This document shows positions 5,084-14,612 of a stretch of DNA of 33,310 nucleotides, piece after piece (the stretch's first letter is position 1; each line of letters begins with the position of its first letter). The DNA is from Actibacterium sp. (GTDB lineage: Bacteria > Pseudomonadota > Alphaproteobacteria > Rhodobacterales > Rhodobacteraceae). Location of the stretch: positions 1-33,310 of the forward strand of contig JADQCB010000048.1 of the NCBI GenBank assembly GCA_016278325.1. Direction: 5' to 3'. A program made the position numbers and the translations under genes. A model generated the notes under the pieces. The model saw only the letters and a list, made by a program, of their open reading frames with translations. It ran no database searches and was not told where the DNA came from.

Positions 5084-7493
5084 AAAGCGTGTGTCCGTCC
5101 GCCTCGCCGCGGTCGGCGGCCGGCAGGTGCGTGCCGAACTGGAAGGTGTGGGCGAAGCCGGATCGCGCGGCTTCGGACGGCTGAGCCGGGAGATGGAGGC
5201 GGCGAACGCCCGGCTCGCGGCCTTCTCGCGACGGGTGCGTGTGGCCTCCGCTGCGGCGGTTGCCGCCGCTGCCGCTGCAGGCGTGGCGATGATCCGGTCC
5301 GGCCTGCAGACGGTCGATGCGCAGGCGAAGCTCGCGCAGTCGCTCGGCACAACCGTCGCCTCGATCCAGACGCTGGAACGCGCGGGCGAATTGGCGGGCG
5401 TCTCGATGTCCGGCATCGAGCAGGCCACCAAGGATCTGACGCGCCGTCTCAGCCAGGCGGCCGCCGGGACCGGCCCCGCCGCCGACGCGCTGGACCGGCT
5501 GGGGCTCTCGGCCAATGAACTGATCGCCCTGCCACTGGACCAGCGCGTCGGCGCGATCAACGCGGCCATCGAGAGCTTCGTGCCCGCCGCCGAACGCGCA
5601 GCGGTCGCGGGCCAGCTTTTCGGCGAGGAAGGCTCCATCGCCATGAGCCGGATCGACACCGCGACGCTGCGCCAGGCGACCGAGGACGTTCTCGCCTTCG
5701 GCGTCGTCGTGTCGGAGCAGGATGCCGACCAGATCGAGCGGACGAACGACGCCATCTCGCGCCTCGGGCTGATCTGGCGCGGGCTCTCGAACCAGCTTGC
5801 CGTTGCCGCGGCGCCTGCGCTGGAAGCCGTCGCCAACGCCATGGCGGCGGTCGCCAGCCGCACCGGCCCGCTCGGCATCTCGATCCGGGGTCTCTTCGAC
5901 AACATCGGCCGCCTGACCACCTATGCCGCCACCTTCGCGGCGTTCCTCGCGGGACGTTGGGTCGCCGGCATGGCGGCTGCGGCGCTCTCGGTCCGGGGCC
6001 TCGCCACGGCGCTCGTTGTCCTGCGCGGGGCGCTGATCCGCACCGGCATCGGCGCGCTGATCGTCGGCGCGGGCGAGCTCGTCTACCAGTTCACCCGGCT
6101 CGTCTCCGGCGCCGGCGGTTTCGGAGAAGCGATGTCGCTCCTGAAGGACCTCGCGGTCGAGGTCTGGGAACGCATCAGTATGGGCGCGGCGGCGGCGGGC
6201 GCGGCCGCCACGGCGATGTTCTTCGACCTGAAGGCAGATGCCGCGTCGGGCATGCAGAGCGCCATCGGGAGCGTGGTCAGCTTCGGCAACACCGCCGCGA
6301 ACACCTTCGAGGGCGCCTACGAGGCGATCAAGGCGATCTGGGGTCTGCTGCCCGCCGCCATCGGCGATCTGGCGTTCCAGGCCGCCAACAGCCTGGTCGA
6401 CGGTGTCGAGGCGATGCTGAACGGGGTCGTCTCGCGCATCAACGGCTTCATCGGCGGGATCAACCAAGGGCTGGAAGCGCTGGGGTCGGAGCGCCGCATC
6501 ACGCTGGTGCCCGACCTCGACCTCGGCGAGATCGAGAACCGCTTCGAAGGGGCGGCGACGGCCGCAACGACAGCCGCGCAGACGGCGTTCGACCGGGCCT
6601 TCGAGGACAACCCGCTGACCGCCCCCGATCTCGGCCTGACCGAGGCGGCGAACCGCGCGCTCGAGTCCGCGAACGTCTACCGCGATGCCGCGCGCGATCT
6701 GGCGGAAGGGGCCCGCGCGCCCCTCGAAAGCTGGCAGGCCCTGCGCGATGCCGTGCGGGGCACCGACGAGGCCAGTGCCGATGTGCTGACTGAGGCCACC
6801 GGAGCGGCCGAGCGGCTGGAGACGGCGCTCGGCGATGCCGGACGCGCCGCCACGGGGGCCGGTGCGGCGGCCGGGGCTGCCGCCGCTGCGGCGGAGCCCG
6901 CAACCGAGGCGGCCGTCACCGGGTGGCAGGCGGTCACGGCGGCGCTGTCGGACTACGCCAGCAAGGCCCGCGACATTGGCGGCGACATCGGCCAGAGCCT
7001 CGTCGGCGCCTTCCAGTCGGCCGAGAACGCGGTCGGCCAGTTCGTACGGACCGGCAAGTTGAACTTCCGCGATCTGGTGACGTCGCTGCTCGCCGATCTC
7101 GCCCAGCTGGCCGCGCGGCGTTTCATCTTTGGGCCGATCGCCAACGCGCTCTCGGGCGTCTTCTCCGGCGCGGGCGGCATCTTTGCCAACGTCCTGCATG
7201 CGGGCGGGATGGTTGGCTCCGCTGGCCCCTCACGGATGGTCCCGGCCATGGCCTTCGCCGCTGCGCCCCGGATGCATGGCGGCGGCATGGCCGGACTTCG
7301 CCACGACGAGGTCCCGGCGATCCTGCAGCGCGGCGAGCGGGTTCTGTCGCGTCGCGAGGCGCAAGGCTACGGCGCGGGCGGCGGCGTCAACGTCACGATC
7401 ATGGCCCGCGACGCCGAAAGCTTCCGGCAGTCGCGCACGCAGGTCGCGGCCGACATCGCCCGCGCGGTGTCGCTCGGGCGGAGGGGCATGTGA
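5076..7493 (+). CDS. Phage tail tape measure protein
   Basis: An 805-residue, alanine-rich, mostly helical protein. The N-terminus (KRVSVRLAAVGGRQVRAELEGVGEAG) and the following coiled-coil-like stretch are standard for tape measures. Residues about 48-66 form an Ala/Val hydrophobic helix, and further hydrophobic segments occur around 285-350. The C-terminal part (GQSLVGAFQSAENAVGQFVRTGKLNFRDLVTSLL) matches the lambda gpH-like C-terminal tape-measure domain, followed by a Gly-rich tail with DEVPAILQRGERVL. It sets tail length and is ejected with DNA. Usual scaling of about 1.5 angstrom per residue would give a tail of roughly 120 nm, an estimate only. ATG 5076 lies inside the end of the T frame, giving coupled translation. 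Confidence 0.9.
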   Translation: MAEKRVSVRLAAVGGRQVRAELEGVGEAGSRGFGRLSREMEAANARLAAFSRRVRVASAAAVAAAAAAGVAMIRSGLQTVDAQAKLAQSLGTTVASIQTLERAGELAGVSMSGIEQATKDLTRRLSQAAAGTGPAADALDRLGLSANELIALPLDQRVGAINAAIESFVPAAERAAVAGQLFGEEGSIAMSRIDTATLRQATEDVLAFGVVVSEQDADQIERTNDAISRLGLIWRGLSNQLAVAAAPALEAVANAMAAVASRTGPLGISIRGLFDNIGRLTTYAATFAAFLAGRWVAGMAAAALSVRGLATALVVLRGALIRTGIGALIVGAGELVYQFTRLVSGAGGFGEAMSLLKDLAVEVWERISMGAAAAGAAATAMFFDLKADAASGMQSAIGSVVSFGNTAANTFEGAYEAIKAIWGLLPAAIGDLAFQAANSLVDGVEAMLNGVVSRINGFIGGINQGLEALGSERRITLVPDLDLGEIENRFEGAATAATTAAQTAFDRAFEDNPLTAPDLGLTEAANRALESANVYRDAARDLAEGARAPLESWQALRDAVRGTDEASADVLTEATGAAERLETALGDAGRAATGAGAAAGAAAAAAEPATEAAVTGWQAVTAALSDYASKARDIGGDIGQSLVGAFQSAENAVGQFVRTGKLNFRDLVTSLLADLAQLAARRFIFGPIANALSGVFSGAGGIFANVLHAGGMVGSAGPSRMVPAMAFAAAPRMHGGGMAGLRHDEVPAILQRGERVLSRREAQGYGAGGGVNVTIMARDAESFRQSRTQVAADIARAVSLGRRGM

Positions 7494-7554
7494 GTGCGAC
7501 CCCGCAAGTGGAAACCGGTTGCGGGGACCAGAGCACGAACCATGGAGAGACTTG

Positions 7555-8181
7555 ATGGCTTTCCACGAGGTACGGTTTCCCGACAACATCAGTCGTGGCG
7601 CGCGGGGCGGGCCGGAACGGCGCACGCAGATCGTCGAGCTCGCCTCGGGCGACGAGGAACGCAACGCCAGCTGGGCGAACTCGCGCCGCCGTTACGACGT
7701 CGCCTACGGCATCCGCCGCGCTGACGATCTGGCCGCCGTCGTCGCCTTCTTCGAGGCGCGCAATGGCCGCCTGCATGGCTTCCGCTTCAAGGACTGGGGC
7801 GATCACAAGTCCTGCCTGCCTTCGGGTACGCCGTCGCCCACCGATCAGTCGATCGGCACCGGCGACGGCGCGACGACCGCCTTCCAGCTGGTGAAGCGCT
7901 ACGCCTCGGGGGCGCAATCCTGGACGCGCGCCATCGCGAAGCCGGTGACGGGCACCGTGCGTATCGCGCTCGGCGGGGTCGAGCAGCCCTCCGGCTGGTC
8001 GGTCGACACCGCCACCGGCGTGGTCACCTTCGGCACCGCGCCGGGCGCTGGCATCGCCGTCACAGCGGGCTTCCAGTTCGACGTGCCCGTCCGCTTCGAC
8101 ACCGACGTGCTCGACGTGACGCTCGACCTCGAACGGCTCGGCTCGATCACCTCCATTCCGCTGCTGGAACTGCGCCGATGA
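7555..8181 (+). CDS. DUF2460 distal tail protein (RcGTA gp12-like)
   Basis: This 208-residue protein starts MAFHEVRFPDNISRGARGGPERRTQIVELASGDEERNA and continues with the RYDVAYGIR and VVAFFEARNGRLHGFRFKDWGDHKS segments that define DUF2460 (the TIGR02217 phage protein family). In RcGTA the homologue gp12 forms the distal tail ring joining tube to baseplate. The second half is a beta-rich domain ending VTLDLERLGSITSIPLLELRR. The ATG at 7555 was chosen because GGAGA lies 6 bases upstream and the family's start is conserved; the in-frame extension upstream is shadow. A 61-base gap separates it from the tape measure, and the next gene overlaps its stop (ATGA). Confidence 0.9.
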   Translation: MAFHEVRFPDNISRGARGGPERRTQIVELASGDEERNASWANSRRRYDVAYGIRRADDLAAVVAFFEARNGRLHGFRFKDWGDHKSCLPSGTPSPTDQSIGTGDGATTAFQLVKRYASGAQSWTRAIAKPVTGTVRIALGGVEQPSGWSVDTATGVVTFGTAPGAGIAVTAGFQFDVPVRFDTDVLDVTLDLERLGSITSIPLLELRR

Positions 8182-9062
8182 AGACCCTCGATCCCGCCCT
8201 GCAGGCCCATCTCGACGAGGGCACGACGACGCTCGCCTGGTGCTGGCGGATCGCGCGCGCAGACGGCGTCACCTTCGGCTTCACCGATCACGACCGGACG
8301 CTCAACTTCGACAACACCGACTTCGAGCCGGAGAGCGGACTGACGGCGTCCGAGGTCCGTTCTGGTTCGGACCTGTCGGTCGATGCGCAGGACGCCGAGG
8401 GCGTGCTGACCTCGGACCGGATCACCGAGACCGACATCCTCGACGGCCGCTGGGATAACGCCGAGGTCGAGGTCTGGCGGGTGAACTGGGCCGATACGAG
8501 CCAGCGCGTGCTGATGCGCCGGGGCGCCATCGGCCAGATCCGGCGCGGGCGGTTGGCCTTCGTCGCCGAGGTCCGCTCGCTCGCCCATGTGCTGGGCCAG
8601 ACGGTCGGGCGGACATTCCAGGCGACCTGCGACGCCGCGCTCGGCGATGCGCGCTGCGGCGTCGATCTGGAGGCTCCCGCCTTCAAGGGCACCGGCGGTG
8701 TCATTGATCTCCTGCGGGAACGGGCGTTCACGGCCTCCGGGCTCGGTGGGTTCGCCTCCGGCTGGTTCACCTTCGGTACGCTGGACTGGACGAGCGGCGC
8801 GAACACGGGACGGCGCACCGAGGTGCTGGGCCATGACGTGACGGACGGCATCGCTGTGCTGACCCTGCTCGAAGCGCCGGTGCGCGCGATCGCCGAGGAC
8901 GATGCCTTCACCATCCGCGCCGGATGCGACAAGCGCATGGAGACCTGTGGCGCGAAGTTCGCCAACACGGCCAATTTCCGCGGCTTCCCGCACATTCCCG
9001 GCCAGGACGCGGTCCTGCGCTACGCCACCAAGGATGGCGGGCATGAGGGGACCGTGCTGTGA
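8178..9062 (+). CDS. DUF2163 baseplate hub protein (RcGTA gp13-like)
   Basis: A 294-residue DUF2163/BR0599-family protein. It opens MKTLDPALQAHLDEGTTTLAWCWRIARADG and carries GFTDHDRTLNFD, then the conserved C-terminal CDKRMETCGAKFANTANFRGFPHIPG. Four cysteines stand out: C151 and C160 (eight residues between) and C250 and C257 (six between). As I recall it, lambda gpL has cysteines at the same spacing that bind a [4Fe-4S] cluster, so a cluster-bearing hub is likely. The protein would form the ring between the distal tail protein and the megatron. It overlaps its upstream gene by four bases and the downstream GTG start by four bases. Confidence 0.9.
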   Translation: MKTLDPALQAHLDEGTTTLAWCWRIARADGVTFGFTDHDRTLNFDNTDFEPESGLTASEVRSGSDLSVDAQDAEGVLTSDRITETDILDGRWDNAEVEVWRVNWADTSQRVLMRRGAIGQIRRGRLAFVAEVRSLAHVLGQTVGRTFQATCDAALGDARCGVDLEAPAFKGTGGVIDLLRERAFTASGLGGFASGWFTFGTLDWTSGANTGRRTEVLGHDVTDGIAVLTLLEAPVRAIAEDDAFTIRAGCDKRMETCGAKFANTANFRGFPHIPGQDAVLRYATKDGGHEGTVL

Positions 9063-9493
9063 CCTCCGCCGATCCCGCCCGCGTCATCGCCATTGCGCGC
9101 TCCTGGCTGGGCACGCCGTATCACGACCAGGCCAGCCTGCGCGGCGTCGGCTGCGACTGCCTCGGGCTGGCCCGGGGCGTCTGGCGCGAGGTCGTCGGTC
9201 CCGAGCCGTTCCCGATCCCGCCCTACAGCCGGGACTGGGGCGAGACGGGCCCGCGCGAAGTTCTGGCGGACGGTGCGCGGCGGATGATGGTCGAGGTGCC
9301 GCCCGCCGAGGCAGGCCAAGGCGCGCTGGTGCTGTTCCGCATGAAGCCGCGCGCCATCGCCAAGCATGTCGGGATCCTGACCGCGCCCGACAGCTTCCTC
9401 CACGCCTATGAGCGGCTCGGCGTGATCGAGGAACCGCTCACCAACGCTTGGCGGCGGCGCATCGCCTTCGCCTTCATTTTCCCGCAACGCTGA
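9059..9493 (+). CDS. NlpC/P60 tail peptidase (RcGTA gp14-like)
   Basis: This 144-residue NlpC/P60 cysteine peptidase starts at GTG 9059, overlapping the hub stop. The catalytic triad is visible: Cys34 in GVGCDCLGLARG, His103 in AKHVGIL and His115 in SFLHAY. Family members cut peptidoglycan stem peptides; in a tail tip this opens a local hole in the cell wall for DNA entry. In GTA-type tails the homologue sits between hub and megatron, matching the gene order here. The length equals the usual size for these phage peptidases. There is no signal peptide, as expected for a virion-borne enzyme. Confidence 0.92.
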   Translation: MTSADPARVIAIARSWLGTPYHDQASLRGVGCDCLGLARGVWREVVGPEPFPIPPYSRDWGETGPREVLADGARRMMVEVPPAEAGQGALVLFRMKPRAIAKHVGILTAPDSFLHAYERLGVIEEPLTNAWRRRIAFAFIFPQR

Positions 9494-9502
9494 GAACCGA
9501 AA

Positions 9503-12500
9503 ATGGCCACCCTCGTTCTCGGCGCGGCCGGCGCCGCCATTGGCGGTTCGATCGGCGGCGCAATCCTCGGCGTCAGCGCCGCGACCATCGGTGGCTTCAT
9601 CGGTTCCACGATCGGCTCTGTCGTCGACAGCTGGATCAGCTCGTCGCTGACGCCCACGCAGCGCATTGAGGGCGCGCGGCTCGACAGTCTCCGTATCACG
9701 TCCTCAACCGAAGGCGCGGTCATCCCGCGGCTCTACGGCCGCATGCGCATGGGCGGCAACATCATCTGGGCGACCGATTTCCGCGAGGAGACGAAGACCA
9801 CCACGCAGGGCGGCGGCAAGGGCGGCGGAGGCGGCAAGGTCAAGACCACCGAGTACCTCTACTATGCCTCCTTCGCCGTGGCGCTTTGCGAGGGCCCGAT
9901 CACCGGGATTGGCCGCATCTGGGCCGATGGCAAGCCGATGGACCTCTCCGGCGTGACCTGGCGCTGGTATCCCGGCGACGAGGCGCAGACGGCCGATCCG
10001 TTCATCGCGGCGAAGATGGGTGCGGCCAACACGCCCGCCTATCGCGGCACCGCCTATGTGATCTTCGATGAGCTGGCGCTGTCGACCTATGGCAACCGCC
10101 TGCCGCAGCTCTCCTTCGAGGTGTTCCGGCCACTCGCCGATCCCGACACCGCCGAAGGGCTGACCCGCGCCGTCACCATGATCCCGGCCTCGGGCGAGTT
10201 CACCTATGCGACGCAGGCGATCCGAAAGACCGATGGCGGCGCGACGGTGCCGGAGAACCTGAACGCGCTGGCCGACTCCACCGACATGGTGGAGGCGCTG
10301 GACCGGCTGCAGGCCATGGCGCCGAAGGTCGAGAGCGTCAGCCTCGTCGTCGCCTGGTTCGGCGACGATCTGCGCGCGGGCTCCTGCAAGGTGCGGCCGG
10401 GCGTCGAGGTGTCGGCCAAGTCAACCACGCCCGCCAGCTGGTCGGTCAACGGCGTCAGCCGCGCCAATGCCTTCCTCGTCAGCCGCGACGATCAGGACCG
10501 CCCCGTTTATGGCGGCACGCCGGCCGACTTCGCCGTTGTACAGGCCATCCAGGAGATAAAGGCGCGCGGGCTGCGGGTCACCTTCTATCCCTTCATCCTG
10601 ATGGACGTGCCGCCCGGCAACACGCTGCCGAACCCGTATTCCGACAACGCCGCCGGGACGGGGCAACCCGTCTTTCCCTGGCGGGGGCGGATCACCTGTT
10701 CGCCTGCCGCTGGCTTCGCCGGGACCGTGGACAAGACCACCACGGCCGCAAGCCAGGTCGCGGCGCTGTTCGGCGCGGCCACGCCCGCGAGCTTCAGCGT
10801 CTCGGGTCCGTCGGTGTCGTGGATCGGGCCATCCGGCGACTGGGGCCTGCGGCGCATGGTGTTGCACTATGCCCATCTCTGTGCCGCGGCGGGCGGGGTG
10901 GATGCGTTTCTGATCGGCACCGAGATGCCGGGGCTGACGACGATCCGCTCGGGCGCGTCCACTTATCCGGCCGTGCAGGCCTATCGGGATCTGCTCGCGG
11001 ATGTGCGCTCGATCGTCGGTGCCGGGACCAAGATTGGTTACGCGGCGGACTGGAGCGAGTATTTCGGCCACCAGCCAGGTGACGGATCGGGCGACGTGTT
11101 CTTTCACCTCGACCCCCTCTGGGCCGATCCCGAGATCGATTTCGTCGGCATCGACAACTACATGCCGCTCTCCGACTGGCGGGACGGCTTCGAGCATGCC
11201 GATGCAAAGGAGGGCTGGCCCGCGATCTACGACCGGGCCTACCTGCAGGGCAACATCGCCGGCGGGGAAGGCTTCGACTGGTTCTATGCCAGCGCGGCTG
11301 ACCGCACCGCGCAGGTCCGCACCGCGATCACCGATGGTGGTGAGGCGGGGAACGCCACCGGTTCGAGTGACCCGCCGAACGGCAAGCCGTGGGTGTTCCG
11401 CTACAAGGATCTGCGCGCCTGGTGGTCGAACCCGCACTATCATCGCCCGGGCGGGGTCGAAAGCGGCACGCCGACGGCGTGGGTGCCGCAGTCGAAACCG
11501 ATCTGGTTCACCGAGCTGGGCTGCCCGGCCATCGACCGGGGCACGAACCAGCCAAATGTCTTCTTCGACCCGAAGTCGTCGGAGAGCTTCACGCCGCATT
11601 TTTCGCGGGGCTGGCGGGATGACGCGATCCAGCGCGCCTATCTCGAGGCGACCTATCTCTGGTGGGGCGAGGCAGCGAACAACCCGGTGTCCTCGGTCTA
11701 CGGCGGCCGGATGGTGCATGTGCCGGAATGTGCCGCCTGGACATGGGACGCGCGGCCCTATCCCTTCTTCCCGGCGCTGACCGACGTCTGGACGGACGGC
11801 ACGAACTGGCGGCTCGGGCACTGGCTGACCGGGCGGCTGGGAGCGGTGTCGCTGGCGGCGCTCGTGCGGCACCTCTGCCTGCGCGCCGGGCTGCCCGAGG
11901 ACCGCATCGACGTCACCGGGCTTTGGGGCGCCGTCGAGGGCTACGCCATCACCGCTCTCGAAAGCCCGCGCGCTTCGATCACCACGTTGTCGCGGCATTT
12001 TGGCTTCGACGCCGTGGAGACCGAGGGGGTGATCCGGTTCGTCATGCGCGGCCGGGCCTCTGTCGCCACCCTCGCGCCCGACGATCTGGTGGCCGCCCGC
12101 GAGGGCGACGTGCTGGAGCTCACGCGCGGCCAGGAGACCGAACTGCCCCAAGCCCTGAAATGGCAGCTCGCCCGCGCCGACGAGGATTACGACGCGGCCC
12201 TCGTCGAGGCCCGGCGCATCACCGTCGACACGACCCGGATCGCCTCCGAGTCCTTCCCGATGGCGGTGCCACCCGAGGAGGCCGAGCGGCGTTGCCGCCG
12301 CGCCCTGATGGAGGCGTGGGTCGGGCGCGAGACGGCGGCGGTCCGATTGCCGCCCTCGCGCCTCGCGCTCGACCCTGCCGACGCGATCCGGCTCGCGCAT
12401 GACGGGCGGCTGGTCGATCTGCGGCTCGTCTCCATCGCCGACGCCGAGGCGCGCGGGATCGAGGCGGTGCGCCAGGACCGGGCGACCTACGATCTGCCGC

Positions 12501-13504
12501 CCGGCGATCCCCGCGCGGCGTCGCTGACGCGGGCGGTCGTGTTCGGCGCGCCGGATGCGGTGCTGATGGACCTGCCGCAGCTGACCGAGGACCAGCCCGC
12601 GCATCGACCGTTTGTGGCGGCGCACGCTCTTCCCTGGCCAGGCGAGATGGCGGTGTTCCGCAGCCCGTCGACCGATGGCTTCGAGCTGCTGACCACGTTT
12701 GGCAGCCGCGCCCGGATGGGGGCGCTGGTCTCCGACCTCTACGCCGGGCCCACCTCGCGCTTCGACCTCGGCAATGCTCTGGTCGTCGATCTGCTGACCG
12801 GCACGCTGGAAAGCGTCACAGACCTGACTCTGTTCGGCGGCGCCAACGCGCTGGCCATCGAGACCGCGCCCGGCGTCTGGGAGATCGTGCAGGCAGGCGC
12901 GGCGGAGCTGCTGGCGCCGGGTCGGTATCGCCTGACCCGCTTGCTGCGGGGCCAGCGGGGTACAGAAGGCGCGATGGGCAACCCGGCCCCTGCAGGCGCG
13001 CGGGTCGTCGTGCTTGACGACAGCCTTGCATCGCTGCCCATTGCCGAGGCCGCTCTCGGCATCCCGTGGAACTGGCGCATCGGTCCCTCGAGCCGCCCGG
13101 TCAGCGACGAGACCTATGTGGGGCAGACCTTCACGCCTGAGGGCGTGGGGCTGCGGCCGTTCTCGGTCGCGCATGTCGAGCAGCCATGGCGCAGGCCTCG
13201 CGTTCCCGGCGATCTGACCATCGGCTGGACGCGCCGGTCCCGCACTCTTTCCGCCGACAGCTGGGGCGGGCTCGAGGTGCCGATGGCCGAGGAACTGGAA
13301 GCCTACGAGGTCGAGATCCTCGACAGCGCCACCGTGAAGCGGGTGCTGAGCGCGACCACAACCAGCGCGGTCTACACCGCCGCCCAGCAGACCTCCGACT
13401 GGGGCGGGCCGCTCGGCCCCGGCGACACACTCGACATCCGCATCTTCCAGCTTTCCGCCCTCGTCGGGCGGGGCGCGCCGAAGACCGTCACACTCTTGTT
13501 CTGA
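9503..13504 (+). CDS. GTA gp15-like baseplate megatron protein with TIM-barrel domain
   Basis: The protein has 1333 residues. It starts with a Gly/Ala/Ile-rich hydrophobic segment (MATLVLGAAGAAIGGSIGGA; about 1-45), likely the membrane-active or channel-plug part. A beta-rich hub domain follows with a Gly-rich loop near residue 110. Residues about 355-690 form the GTA TIM-barrel-like (glycoside hydrolase-like) domain, with IGTEMPGL and IWFTELGCPAID carrying candidate acid residues. The C-terminal half is the phage tail_3-type domain (FGFDAVETEGVIRFVMRGR onward) with fibronectin-like repeats to the end. In RcGTA this protein forms the baseplate cone and contacts the host. The start is ATG 9503, ten bases after the peptidase stop. 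Confidence 0.92.
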   Translation: MATLVLGAAGAAIGGSIGGAILGVSAATIGGFIGSTIGSVVDSWISSSLTPTQRIEGARLDSLRITSSTEGAVIPRLYGRMRMGGNIIWATDFREETKTTTQGGGKGGGGGKVKTTEYLYYASFAVALCEGPITGIGRIWADGKPMDLSGVTWRWYPGDEAQTADPFIAAKMGAANTPAYRGTAYVIFDELALSTYGNRLPQLSFEVFRPLADPDTAEGLTRAVTMIPASGEFTYATQAIRKTDGGATVPENLNALADSTDMVEALDRLQAMAPKVESVSLVVAWFGDDLRAGSCKVRPGVEVSAKSTTPASWSVNGVSRANAFLVSRDDQDRPVYGGTPADFAVVQAIQEIKARGLRVTFYPFILMDVPPGNTLPNPYSDNAAGTGQPVFPWRGRITCSPAAGFAGTVDKTTTAASQVAALFGAATPASFSVSGPSVSWIGPSGDWGLRRMVLHYAHLCAAAGGVDAFLIGTEMPGLTTIRSGASTYPAVQAYRDLLADVRSIVGAGTKIGYAADWSEYFGHQPGDGSGDVFFHLDPLWADPEIDFVGIDNYMPLSDWRDGFEHADAKEGWPAIYDRAYLQGNIAGGEGFDWFYASAADRTAQVRTAITDGGEAGNATGSSDPPNGKPWVFRYKDLRAWWSNPHYHRPGGVESGTPTAWVPQSKPIWFTELGCPAIDRGTNQPNVFFDPKSSESFTPHFSRGWRDDAIQRAYLEATYLWWGEAANNPVSSVYGGRMVHVPECAAWTWDARPYPFFPALTDVWTDGTNWRLGHWLTGRLGAVSLAALVRHLCLRAGLPEDRIDVTGLWGAVEGYAITALESPRASITTLSRHFGFDAVETEGVIRFVMRGRASVATLAPDDLVAAREGDVLELTRGQETELPQALKWQLARADEDYDAALVEARRITVDTTRIASESFPMAVPPEEAERRCRRALMEAWVGRETAAVRLPPSRLALDPADAIRLAHDGRLVDLRLVSIADAEARGIEAVRQDRATYDLPPGDPRAASLTRAVVFGAPDAVLMDLPQLTEDQPAHRPFVAAHALPWPGEMAVFRSPSTDGFELLTTFGSRARMGALVSDLYAGPTSRFDLGNALVVDLLTGTLESVTDLTLFGGANALAIETAPGVWEIVQAGAAELLAPGRYRLTRLLRGQRGTEGAMGNPAPAGARVVVLDDSLASLPIAEAALGIPWNWRIGPSSRPVSDETYVGQTFTPEGVGLRPFSVAHVEQPWRRPRVPGDLTIGWTRRSRTLSADSWGGLEVPMAEELEAYEVEILDSATVKRVLSATTTSAVYTAAQQTSDWGGPLGPGDTLDIRIFQLSALVGRGAPKTVTLLF

Positions 13505-13516
13505 AGGTTTTTTCCC

Positions 13517-14593
13517 ATGTCTGACGCCACGACCCATCTCCTGCTGCCCTACATCATGGCGGCGCAGGCCCAGAAGCACGTTACCCACAACGAGGCGCTG
13601 CGGATCCTCGACGGGCTCGTGCAGCTCTCGGTGCTCGACAGAGACCTGACTGCGCCGCCCGCCAGCCCAACCGATGGCGACCGCTACATCGTCGCCTCCG
13701 GCGCGACGGGCGACTGGGCGGGCTGGGACCTGAACGTGGCGCTCTGGACGGACGGGGCGTGGCTGCGCCTGCCGCCGAGGTCCGGCTGGCGGGCGTGGGT
13801 CGAGGACGAGGGCCTGCTGCTGGTCTATGACGGCACGAGCTGGATCGGCACCACACCGGACGTGCTGCAGAACCTTGCGCTGCTCGGGATCGGCACCACG
13901 GCCGACGCCTCGAACCCGTTCTCGGCCAAGCTCAATGCGGCGCTCTGGACGGCGAAGACCGTGGCCGAGGGCGGCACCGGCGATCTGTTCTACACCATGA
14001 ACAAGGAGGCCGCGGGCGACGATCTCGGGCTGACCCTGCAGACCAGCTTCGTCACCAAGGCGCTGGTTGGGCTGTTCGGTTCGGACAGGTTCCGCTTGGC
14101 GGTCTCGGCCGACGGCAGCACCTTCTTCGACGGACTCAGCGTCGACAACGCCACCGGCATCGTCGACCAGCCACGGCTGCCGCGCTTCAAGGCGTACACG
14201 AACTACGACAACTACGTCGGCGTCGGGACCTGGACGAAGATCGGGCTGAACAACACCGACTATAACGATCAGGGCGCCTTCGACGCCGCGAACAACCACT
14301 TCGTGGCGCCCGTGGACGGCACCTACCTCTTCGGCGCGACGCTCATGTACAAGGTCAATGCCAGCACCACCGCCCGCATGCGGGGGCGGCTCGTCCTGAA
14401 CGGCGCGACCGAAATCCGCGGCTCCCTCGGCGAAATCTCCGCCACCCATGTCTCGCTCGCCACTGCCATCTGGCTGCAGACCATGGTGCCGCTGACGGCC
14501 GGCGATACCGTCGAGCTGCAGGGGTATTTCCGGGTCGCGGACGGCTACTTCGCGGCCGACCACACGTCCTTCTGGGGCTGCAAGATCGGCTGA
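13517..14593 (+). CDS. DUF2793 tail fibre protein with C1q-like head
   Basis: This 358-residue protein has an N-terminal DUF2793 domain (about 1-115). That domain includes LPYIMAAQAQKHVTHNEALRILDGLVQL, GDRYIVASGATGDWAGW and GWRAWVEDEGLLLVYDGTSWIG, the standard attachment part of fibres in GTA-like prophages. A linker (about 116-220) leads to a beta-jellyroll resembling C1q/TNF heads (about 224-358). Its diagnostic strands are FDAANNHFVAPVDGTYLFGA, VSLATAIWLQTMVPLTAGDTVEL and ADHTSFWGCKIG. Such heads trimerise and bind receptors, so this is the probable host-recognition protein. The ATG is 12 bases after the megatron stop with only a weak AAGG upstream. The C1q assignment is by pattern only. 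Confidence 0.82.
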   Translation: MSDATTHLLLPYIMAAQAQKHVTHNEALRILDGLVQLSVLDRDLTAPPASPTDGDRYIVASGATGDWAGWDLNVALWTDGAWLRLPPRSGWRAWVEDEGLLLVYDGTSWIGTTPDVLQNLALLGIGTTADASNPFSAKLNAALWTAKTVAEGGTGDLFYTMNKEAAGDDLGLTLQTSFVTKALVGLFGSDRFRLAVSADGSTFFDGLSVDNATGIVDQPRLPRFKAYTNYDNYVGVGTWTKIGLNNTDYNDQGAFDAANNHFVAPVDGTYLFGATLMYKVNASTTARMRGRLVLNGATEIRGSLGEISATHVSLATAIWLQTMVPLTAGDTVELQGYFRVADGYFAADHTSFWGCKIG

Positions 14594-14612
14594 GCGGCCG
14601 AAGGAGGCTTCG

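Noticed and set aside
3136-7199. Two long - strand open frames (738 and 715 codons) across the tail tube, chaperone and tape measure genes
   Set aside because: They overlap each other and clear tail genes; composition is typical of antisense GC-rich frames and no ribosome-binding site supports them.
10421-14563. A 1380-codon open frame on the - strand opposite the megatron and fibre genes
   Set aside because: It is the antisense shadow of high-GC codons in well-recognised phage genes, with a composition rich in Arg, Gly, Ala and His and no family pattern.
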